This document shows, in pieces, positions 1 through 5,102 of a DNA stretch of 10,464 bases. How positions within the stretch are numbered: the first letter of the stretch is position 1; each line of letters opens with the position of its first letter. The notes under the pieces were generated by a model, which was not told the origin of the DNA, did not search any database, and saw only the letters and a list, made by a program, of their open reading frames with translations. Position numbers and translations under genes: made by a program. Source of the DNA: Ruminococcaceae bacterium UBA5905 (GTDB lineage: Bacteria > Bacillota > Clostridia > Oscillospirales > Acutalibacteraceae); the NCBI GenBank assembly GCA_002431285.1, contig DJEF01000039.1, positions 48,684 through 59,147 of the forward strand. The letters run 5' to 3'.

Positions 1-21
1 TACCAGATGAGCTACAGCCGC
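1..21 (-). tRNA. tRNA gene, 5' part only (probably tRNA-Gly), cut by window edge
   Basis: Read on the minus strand, the first 21 bases after the promoter at 42-70 look like the start of a tRNA: a seven-base acceptor strand GCGGCTG, the linker TA, a D-stem strand GCTC, then A and a D-loop with GG (ATCTGGTA). The rest, including the anticodon, lies outside the window. The GCGG start and the D-arm resemble bacterial tRNA-Gly, but identity cannot be proven without the anticodon. The consensus promoter placed just upstream supports a real RNA gene. Confidence 0.65.
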
Positions 22-41
22 ATATCCTGACAACGGATGCT

Positions 42-70
42 ATTATAGCAAAGCATTCCCGGTTTGTCAA
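42..70 (-). promoter_or_regulatory. Consensus sigma-A promoter for the left-edge tRNA gene
   Basis: The minus strand shows TTGACA (65-70), a 17-base spacer and TATAAT (42-47): a perfect -35, a perfect -10 and ideal spacing. A T-rich stretch precedes the -35. The -10 lies 20 bases before the presumed 5' end of the tRNA. Such promoters are typical of stable RNA genes. Confidence 0.9.
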
Positions 71-286
71 GAAAAATCTGCAAAAAAATTCGGTCGGGCC
101 AATCATTTCGCATAATAGCGATGCAAATGCGCCTTCCGACGGACAACGGCCGATCTTCCGAAAACCCGATCTCGCCACAAGCCTATTGTCGAAGAATTCC
201 GCTCTACACAGACACAATGTGACCGGATCAGCGCTGATCTCGCCCAAAAGCGAACGCCATCCCGCCATTCATTCCCATACGGCTAA
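71..286. other. Intergenic stretch without a recognisable gene
   Basis: I find no credible coding region on either strand in these roughly 215 bases between the tRNA promoter and the end of the sigma gene. A short minus-strand frame beginning near 277 (17 codons) has no ribosome binding site and is probably chance. The only structure that stands out is a perfect 14-base palindrome at 226-239. Confidence 0.6.
226..239. repeat. Perfect 14-bp palindrome GATCAGCGCTGATC
   Basis: The sequence GATCAGCGCTGATC equals its own reverse complement over all 14 bases. It lies about 90 bases beyond the stop codon of the sigma gene and about 155 bases upstream of the tRNA promoter. No T-tract follows on either strand, so it is not an obvious terminator. 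It could be a protein-binding site or chance. Confidence 0.45.
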
Positions 287-322
287 AGCGAGCCGCCGCC
301 GGTAACCGCTGCGGGGCTCGCT
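285..322 (-). terminator. Possible weak terminator of the sigma factor gene
   Basis: Just after the TAA stop of the sigma gene, the minus strand has AGCGAGCC (315-322) and GGCTCGCT (287-294), an 8-bp perfect stem with a GC-rich interior that can pair further (CCGC/GCGG). The following T-run is only three bases, part of which pairs in the stem. Position and stem strength fit a terminator. The poor U-tract makes intrinsic termination uncertain. Confidence 0.4.
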
Positions 323-329
323 CTCCCTT

Positions 330-1991
330 TTATTCGTCTATTGCGATCACCGTCATGAGCATCTGTTTCTGCTCATTCGTAGGCAATTTCAGTTTCCCGT
401 TTCCTGTCAGGTGCTTGAGTATATGCAGGATAAACCAGGGGGCCGAAAAGAAAATATGTTGCAGACCGTAGAGCCGGGCCTTGTGCAGATGGGACGGTGT
501 TCTCGCGAGGAGCGCGTCGATGAATTTATCCCTGAGCCGGCAAAGCTCCTCCCAATGCTTTTCTTTGATTTCACCGCCGACAGCGAGCAGCTCTGAGCGG
601 ATGGCGGAATTCTCAAGAATCACGCAGCGGGGGACAATTTTTATATCGCCGTTTTGGCTCAGTACGGAAACATATCCCCGTTCGGCAAGCCGTGCATATT
701 CGGCGGCAGACAACGCGGCATCGTTCAGCCAGCGCTTTAACAGCATCAAATCCTGGGTGACCGGCGCCAGATAATGCTCGCCGATTCTCTTTTCGGACCA
801 TTCGCTGTCGCATTGCCAAAGCGTCAGATCGTCATAGCGATTCCAACAACATCCGCAAAATTTACTCATACTGTCATCGTACCGAGGTTTCGGTGCCTTC
901 GCATCCAACACATCGGCAGAGCAAATATTATGCCCTCCGTCGGGCCGGATCGTCGCCGCCTCCTCAAACGAAACATTCTCCTGACATAAATTCTCTCCGC
1001 CGTTTGCAGCAACATACGGAATCAACGACCAAAGCAGAAAGTTTTCGTCTTTCGGCGGGTCGGCTGTCATGGACAGCCTGCCGTATTTCCCGCCCCAAAC
1101 ACGGTCATCCCTTAACAGTCCGCTACCGGATAAAGCGTCAAACAACTCGTCGGCTACCATTGCGGTTGCCGTTTCATACAGGTCATCGTGCAGTCTGGTG
1201 ATTTCCTCATCCGCCTCGTCTATGAGGATATTTGAGATAAACCTATCTCCCTGTTTCAAGAGGAAACCGTATTCGTAAAGAAATTCCGCCTCACTTTCCA
1301 CATATACGGGCGACACACCGAGTTCATCGGCTATTTCGTTGATTGATTTACAGGCGTTTCTCACCGAGTAAGCAATATTTTGCGATAATGCGCTGCGAAA
1401 GAAGTTGGCGTTGCTCCCCTTTGCTCCGGCAGAGCCGTTGCAGCAGATTCTTGTGAGCTGTATGGGATTGAACTTGAGCGCCCCATAATTCCGAGCCATG
1501 TGGATCCCCCTTTTCAGTTCTTTTTTAGCCTCAAACAAATGCCACTTCACCGTGCCGAGAGGAATATTCAGCTCCGTCGCGATCTCTTTCTGCTTGCGGT
1601 TTTCAAAATAAAAGGCGATCACAATGCGCCGTTGCTGCTTTGAAAGATAGGCAATCTCCGACTGCAAACGAGAAACCGCACTTTCGGATTCGTCGGCGCT
1701 CAATACATCCTCCGTGACCGACAGCCGCTCGGCAACATCGTCAAGCGACACCGCCGTGCTGCTTTTTGCCGTATCGCGGTAATAGTTGCTGAGTGCATTG
1801 TGCGCCACCGTCCAAATGTATTTCCCCACATCTCCCACATCGTCTTTTGCCAGCAATGCCCGAAATGCCTTGGCGGCAATCTCCTGCGACAAATCTTCCG
1901 CATCGTGAATACTGCGGCAACGCTTGAGCGTAAACCCGAAGATGGGTTTCAAGTATTGGGTTATGATCTTCTCGGCCTCGGTTCTGTTCAT
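330..1991 (-). CDS. ECF-like sigma-70 family sigma factor with long C-terminal extension
   Basis: Predicted 553-residue protein. Residues 1-75 form sigma region 2: the DAEDLSQEI segment near 30-38 and the KYIWTVAHNALSNYYRD segment near 57-73 are typical of ECF sigma factors. Residues 105-162 form region 4, with a helix-turn-helix around QKEIATELNIPLGTVKWHL (134-152). ECF factors usually end near 160-200 residues; this one continues for about 390 more. At 215-258 a second HTH/winged-helix-like segment appears (SINEIADELGVSPVYVESE, then YEYGFLLKQGDRF). Cysteines cluster at 379, 381, 382 and 394. A hydrophobic stretch lies near 512-527 (HIFFSAPWFILHIL), but I do not call it a membrane segment. 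Start choice: GTG at 2003 and ATG at 2000 sit inside or against the Shine-Dalgarno, whereas ATG at 1991 lies 7 bases after GAGGTGAT. The gene stands alone between two tRNA units, with lower GC than its neighbours. No anti-sigma gene is visible. The sigma function is well supported; the role of the extension is unknown. Confidence 0.88.
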   Translation of the reverse strand: MNRTEAEKIITQYLKPIFGFTLKRCRSIHDAEDLSQEIAAKAFRALLAKDDVGDVGKYIWTVAHNALSNYYRDTAKSSTAVSLDDVAERLSVTEDVLSADESESAVSRLQSEIAYLSKQQRRIVIAFYFENRKQKEIATELNIPLGTVKWHLFEAKKELKRGIHMARNYGALKFNPIQLTRICCNGSAGAKGSNANFFRSALSQNIAYSVRNACKSINEIADELGVSPVYVESEAEFLYEYGFLLKQGDRFISNILIDEADEEITRLHDDLYETATAMVADELFDALSGSGLLRDDRVWGGKYGRLSMTADPPKDENFLLWSLIPYVAANGGENLCQENVSFEEAATIRPDGGHNICSADVLDAKAPKPRYDDSMSKFCGCCWNRYDDLTLWQCDSEWSEKRIGEHYLAPVTQDLMLLKRWLNDAALSAAEYARLAERGYVSVLSQNGDIKIVPRCVILENSAIRSELLAVGGEIKEKHWEELCRLRDKFIDALLARTPSHLHKARLYGLQHIFFSAPWFILHILKHLTGNGKLKLPTNEQKQMLMTVIAIDE

Positions 1992-1998
1992 GTATTTC

Positions 1999-2006
1999 AT
2001 CACCTC
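1999..2006 (-). promoter_or_regulatory. Ribosome binding site that decides the sigma gene start
   Basis: The minus strand reads GAGGTGAT, a strong match to the 3' half of the extended Shine-Dalgarno (GGAGGTGATC). It ends 7 bases before ATG at 1991. The alternative in-frame starts, GTG at 2003 and ATG at 2000, overlap this site, so they are unlikely to be used. Confidence 0.65.
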
Positions 2007-2017
2007 GAAAGCTTTCG
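2006..2017. repeat. 12-bp palindrome CGAAAGCTTTCG beside the sigma gene RBS
   Basis: CGAAAGCTTTCG is perfectly self-complementary. It directly abuts the ribosome binding site and lies just downstream of the candidate -10 element at 2023-2028, so it would span the expected transcription start. It could be an operator or a small 5' hairpin; function is inference. Confidence 0.4.
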
Positions 2018-2022
2018 CTTAT

Positions 2023-2049
2023 ATAGACACGGAATTAAGAAAAGGTTGG
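2023..2049 (-). promoter_or_regulatory. Candidate ECF-type promoter of the sigma factor gene
   Basis: The minus strand has CCAACCT (2043-2049), 14 bases, then GTCTAT (2023-2028). This resembles the ECF pattern of an AAC-containing -35 and a GTC-containing -10 (E. coli sigma-E: GGAACTT, about 15 bases, GTCTAA), although the spacer is slightly short. A start about 7 bases downstream would give a leader of about 24 bases containing the RBS. A sigma-A -10 (TATAAG, 2018-2023) also exists, but it has no matching -35. Autoregulation is a hypothesis. Confidence 0.28.
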
Positions 2050-2062
2050 GAAAAATTCAATC

Positions 2063-2096
2063 TGATAATTTATAGCTATCAGCACACAAAGTGTGC
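2063..2096. repeat. Two inverted repeats upstream of the sigma gene
   Basis: GCACAC-AAA-GTGTGC (2082-2096) is a 6-bp inverted repeat with a 3-base centre. Next to it, TGATA (2063-2067) and TATCA (2077-2081) form a second 5-bp repeat. Both lie 70-105 bases upstream of the ATG in an AT-rich leader. They have no T-tract typical of a terminator, so operator sites are a possible reading. Function is not shown. Confidence 0.3.
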
Positions 2097-2170
2097 GTAC
2101 AATCCCTCCACACCAACAGCACGAGATAAGGGAACAGGCTTTCAGAAACCATCAACGCAAAAACAGGCAT

Positions 2171-2220
2171 AAAAAACGGAGCATTCTCAAAAGGATCTTA
2201 AATCCTATAAGAATACTCCG
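2171..2220 (-). terminator. Intrinsic terminator of tRNA-Leu
   Basis: Directly after the encoded CCA, the minus strand reads CGGAGTATTCT (2210-2220), then AGAATGCTCCG (2177-2187): an 11-bp stem with a single T-G pair. The loop can form an inner AGGAT/ATCCT stem. TTTTTT follows at 2171-2176. This is a textbook Rho-independent terminator and probably also ends read-through from the recJ-hemZ operon. Confidence 0.93.
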
Positions 2221-2221
2221 A

Positions 2222-2308
2222 TGGTGCGGGTAAGAGGACTTGAACCTCCACCGAATTGCTCCGATATGAACCTGAATCATACGCGTCTGCCAATTCCGCC
2301 ATACCCGC
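2222..2308 (-). tRNA. tRNA-Leu, anticodon CAG
   Basis: This 87-base gene folds as a class II tRNA. Acceptor strands GCGGGTA and TACCCGC pair over 7 bp, and the D-stem is GCG/CGC. The anticodon stem TATGA/TCATA encloses the loop TTCAGGT, whose anticodon CAG (2272-2274 on the plus strand as CTG) reads the Leu codon CUG. A long variable arm with a CGGA/TTCG stem follows. The T-arm is GGAGG-TTCAAGT-CCTCT, then discriminator A and an encoded CCA. The long variable arm is expected for tRNA-Leu. It has its own promoter and terminator. Confidence 0.97.
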
Positions 2309-2353
2309 ATATTGGATTGTCTGTCGCCGTCGTTCTCTCAAGCGACGAGCGTT

Positions 2354-2382
2354 ATTATACACAACCTTGCCGCAATTGTCAA
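2354..2382 (-). promoter_or_regulatory. Consensus sigma-A promoter of tRNA-Leu
   Basis: The minus strand shows TTGACA (2377-2382), 17 bases, then TATAAT (2354-2359): a perfect consensus match. A- and T-tracts immediately upstream (2385-2412) look like an UP element and contain an 8-bp A/T inverted repeat, TGAAAAAA/TTTTTTCA. The leader before the tRNA is about 45 bases and holds a small CGTCG/CGACG inverted repeat (2328-2347). Confidence 0.93.
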
Positions 2383-2495
2383 GAGGTTTTTTGAAAAAAG
2401 TTGAGTTTTTTTCATGGAATACCGGAAAACCGATCGACACGCAGAAAATGTGCGGCGGATGCGGCGTATAAAAGGCGCTCACACCCTCTCACCGG

Positions 2496-3980
2496 TTACA
2501 AAATCGGGCAGTATTTCTCGTAAAATGCCGAAATTGCCTGTTTACGTGCCAGCATTTCCTCCAGCCCGCTATTATATTCGTAAGGAAATTTATAGTTGAA
2601 CACGCGCTCCAGATAATCTGTGCCGGGCTGTTTCAGCTTGGACACCGCACCGGCGCCGCAGCCGAGAATGGTATGGGTCTCGTCCATAATATAGACATTG
2701 TACAGCCCCTCACAGCCGGGTTTTGCCCAGCCCACATTCTCCTGATTGCCCACCGTACGGCTTTGCCGATAGAGATAATAGGGGCGATATCCGGCATCCG
2801 GCAGAGCCGCCGCCGAAAGCTGCACCATCCGCACCGTATCCTGCTCCGCGCGGTAATCTGCCCGACGCTGAAGCATAATGTTGGAGGCCCGTTTCATGGA
2901 CAGCGTGTGCACCGTCACGCTCTCGGGGGCCAGCGCCAGTATTTTTTCAAGTGTGTCGGCAAAGCCCTCGTATCCGTCCCCCGGCAATCCGGCGATCAGG
3001 TCGGTGTTGATATTCTCAAATCCGGCTTTGCGCGCCAGCGCAAAAGCATCGTAAAACTGCTCCACCGTATGCCGCCGTCCGATGCCGTCCAGAACCGCCT
3101 GCTGCAGGGTCTGCGGATTGATGCTCACCCGCCCTACGCCCGCCTCCCGCAGCGCCGCCAGCTTTTCCGCCGTCACGGTATCCGGCCGGCCGGCCTCCAC
3201 CGTATACTCCCGCAGATGCGATAGGTCAAAACTGTCCTCTACCGTCCGCAGCACCGCCGTCAGCTGCTCCGCCGACAGCGTGGTGGGCGTACCGCCGCCG
3301 AAATACACCGTCTCCAGCCGCAAACCCAGGCGCCGCACCAGCTCGCCGGTATAGCGCAGCTCCCGACAGAGCTGCTCCACATAGGCTGGGATCAGCTTCT
3401 TCGCCCGCTCCACCGTCTGCGAGACAAAGGAGCAGTAATCGCAGCGGGTCGGGCAAAAGGGTATCGACACATACAGGCTGAAGGAATCCGGCCGGGACAG
3501 GGACAGAATACCGTCCTCGATCGCCAGCGTCCGGCAGCAAAGGGACAGCTTTTCCGGGCTGACCAGCAGCTTGTCCCGGAAATATGCCAGCGCTGCCTCC
3601 TGCCCCATCTCCCGCGTCAGGCGACGCAGCAGCTTCACGGGGCGCACCCCCGTCACCAGCCCCCAGGTCTGGGAAACCCCCAGCAGCTCCTCAAGCAGCC
3701 GATACAGCAGCGTGCACAAGGCCAGCTCGCAGCGATCCTCCAACTCCGCGCCGGCGGATTCCGCCGCCGTCAGCGTCCGATCAAAGGTATCCAGACGCAC
3801 GCGACAGGACAGCCGCACCCCTGTCGGCATCTCCTCACGAGCGCATTCCGCCGTCAGTCCGTCCGCTGCCGCCGGAACCGGTTCATCGTGATGGGTCACG
3901 ATCTTTTCCAGCGGCAGGAACAGACGGCTGACATTTTCCAGCTCAAAATGATAATCATTTCCCTGCAGATAGATATGCAT
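2496..3980 (-). CDS. hemZ: HemZ, coproporphyrinogen III dehydrogenase-like radical SAM protein
   Basis: Predicted 494 residues, the usual size of HemZ. The N-terminal 165 residues are the HemZ-specific extension. The radical SAM core follows: CPTRCDYC at 176-183 supplies the three cysteines for the 4Fe-4S cluster, GGGTPT lies at 228-233, TVEAGRPD around 260-267, and NTDLIAGLPGD around 325-335. The C-terminal part has the GNQENVGWAKPG segment (411-422) and an ILGCGAGAVSKL segment (438-449) that I recognise from HemZ. By family it should act on coproporphyrinogen III without oxygen in the cytosol. HemN-like proteins are often mis-assigned, and no other haem gene is in view, so the reaction is unproven. 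ATG at 3980 overlaps the preceding stop as TAATG; AGGGAG lies 11 bases upstream (3992-3997). It is the last protein gene of the recJ operon. Confidence 0.9.
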   Translation of the reverse strand: MHIYLQGNDYHFELENVSRLFLPLEKIVTHHDEPVPAAADGLTAECAREEMPTGVRLSCRVRLDTFDRTLTAAESAGAELEDRCELALCTLLYRLLEELLGVSQTWGLVTGVRPVKLLRRLTREMGQEAALAYFRDKLLVSPEKLSLCCRTLAIEDGILSLSRPDSFSLYVSIPFCPTRCDYCSFVSQTVERAKKLIPAYVEQLCRELRYTGELVRRLGLRLETVYFGGGTPTTLSAEQLTAVLRTVEDSFDLSHLREYTVEAGRPDTVTAEKLAALREAGVGRVSINPQTLQQAVLDGIGRRHTVEQFYDAFALARKAGFENINTDLIAGLPGDGYEGFADTLEKILALAPESVTVHTLSMKRASNIMLQRRADYRAEQDTVRMVQLSAAALPDAGYRPYYLYRQSRTVGNQENVGWAKPGCEGLYNVYIMDETHTILGCGAGAVSKLKQPGTDYLERVFNYKFPYEYNSGLEEMLARKQAISAFYEKYCPIL

Positions 3981-4621
3981 TAAAAAATAAACTCCCTATC
4001 CAATACACCATTATACGGATTATGGTTGCGCTCATGCTCCATCGTTGTTGACTCCCCGTGACCCGGATAAATTACATAATCGCCCGGCAAGGCTTGCAGC
4101 TTTACAATGGAGCTGCGCATCGAATTCCAGTCGCCGCCGGGGAAATCCATCGTACCGATGCTTTCATAAAACAGCGTATCTCCGGAAAAAAGGATGCCGT
4201 CCCCCAGAAAGCACAGGCTGCCGGGGGTATGCCCAGGGGTTTCCAACACACGCAGCGATTCGGTGCCCTGGCCCAGCACATCCCCCTCCCGCAGCAAGCG
4301 ATCTGCATGCAGATTGTTTATTTCCACGCTGCTGTAGCGACGGGATAAATTGCTGTCTGCATCCGTCAGAAATGCCGCATCGCCGGCACCGACCCACAGG
4401 GGAATTGCAAGAGCGCTACACACCGCCCGGGCAGCGCCTATATGGTCAAAGTGGGCGTGGGTAAGCAGCACCGCCTGCGGCGCAAAGTCATTTCCCTTTA
4501 CAGCGGAAAGTATCCGCTCCGGGTCGTCGCCGGGGTCCACAATCCATCCGCCGCCATTCTCCGTGCGTGCGAGATAGCAATTACAGGACATCCCCGCTCC
4601 GGGTAAGCACACAGCCTTCAT
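3980..4621 (-). CDS. MBL-fold metallo-hydrolase, glyoxalase II-like
   Basis: Predicted 213 residues. The metallo-beta-lactamase motif THAHFDH at 54-60 gives metal ligands H55, H57, D59 and H60. Further ligands are H131 (ETPGHTPGS), D148 (FSGDTLF) and H188 (YPGHGE), so the di-metal site is complete. The size and the SIG-x-x-DFPGGD segment near 154-164 match the short glyoxalase II-like hydrolases common in bacteria, which hydrolyse thioesters such as hydroxyacylglutathione-type substrates; the real substrate here is unknown. An in-frame ATG at 4642 would add seven residues overlapping dtd. I choose ATG at 4621, because AAGGAGG lies 7 bases upstream and the start overlaps the dtd stop as ATGA, implying translational coupling. 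The gene sits between dtd and hemZ in the operon, as in other Clostridia. Confidence 0.9.
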   Translation of the reverse strand: MKAVCLPGAGMSCNCYLARTENGGGWIVDPGDDPERILSAVKGNDFAPQAVLLTHAHFDHIGAARAVCSALAIPLWVGAGDAAFLTDADSNLSRRYSSVEINNLHADRLLREGDVLGQGTESLRVLETPGHTPGSLCFLGDGILFSGDTLFYESIGTMDFPGGDWNSMRSSIVKLQALPGDYVIYPGHGESTTMEHERNHNPYNGVLDREFIF

Positions 4622-5085
4622 ACGCGCCCCTCCTTTTTCCATACATCTGTATCCAAAATCAGTGTCACGGGACCGTCATTCAGCAAGGATACCTGCATAT
4701 CGGCGCCAAACACACCGGTCTGCACCGTTGCGACACCGCAGGCGCCCAGCTGCTCTACCACCGCATCAAACAACGGTCGGGCAATCTCCGGGCGCGCGGC
4801 GCCGAAAAAGTCCGGCCGCCGCCCGTGCTTCAGATCGGCGCACAGAGTAAACTGGGACACGGCCAGCACGCCGCCGCCCACATCCAGCACCGAACGGTTC
4901 ATCTTGCCGTTCTCATCCTCAAATACCCGCAGCTGCGCCACCTTTTTGGCCAACAACGCCGCTTCGGCCGGTGTATCCTCCGGGCACACCCCCACCAGCA
5001 GCAGCACCCCCTCACCGATGGCGCCCACCGTTTCGCCGTCAACTTCGACCCGGGCATAGGACACCCGCTGATACACTGCTTTCAT
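4618..5085 (-). CDS. dtd: D-aminoacyl-tRNA deacylase
   Basis: Predicted 155 residues, close to the usual 145-150 of DTD. It removes D-amino acids (and Gly mischarged on tRNA-Ala) from tRNA in the cytosol. The diagnostic motifs are present: SQFTLCAD at 77-84 and NDGPVT at 136-141, the latter carrying the Gly-cisPro pair that excludes L-aminoacyl substrates. The N-terminus [18 protein letters not shown] is typical of the family. The open frame continues upstream to 5427, but that part overlaps rel and looks unlike DTD; ATG at 5085 gives the family N-terminus. The RBS is modest (GGAG at 5094-5097, 8-base spacing). It begins 17 bases after the rel stop and ends in an ATGA overlap with the MBL gene. 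Confidence 0.95.
   Translation of the reverse strand: MKAVYQRVSYARVEVDGETVGAIGEGVLLLVGVCPEDTPAEAALLAKKVAQLRVFEDENGKMNRSVLDVGGGVLAVSQFTLCADLKHGRRPDFFGAARPEIARPLFDAVVEQLGACGVATVQTGVFGADMQVSLLNDGPVTLILDTDVWKKEGRV
4629..4635 (-). promoter_or_regulatory. Ribosome binding site fixing the MBL hydrolase start
   Basis: AAGGAGG on the minus strand lies inside the end of dtd and 7 bases before ATG at 4621. An upstream in-frame ATG at 4642 would place this site inside the coding sequence, so the shorter start is preferred. Confidence 0.75.
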
Positions 5086-5102
5086 ACAACACGCTCCGTC
5101 CG

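Noticed and set aside
2097..2102. TTGTAC as the -35 of a sigma-A promoter for the sigma gene
   Set aside because: At 17 or 18 bases there is no acceptable -10; the nearest TATAAA is 22 bases away, too far even for MerR-type promoters.
1..2221. Integrative element with tRNA-Leu as attachment site
   Set aside because: I saw no integrase and no direct repeat of the tRNA-Leu 3' end, and the tRNA terminator is intact. Only the composition and location hint at insertion.
2385..2414. A/T inverted repeat TGAAAAAA/TTTTTTCA as a terminator for hemZ
   Set aside because: The stem contains almost only A-T pairs and would be too weak. Its place just upstream of the -35 fits an UP element better.
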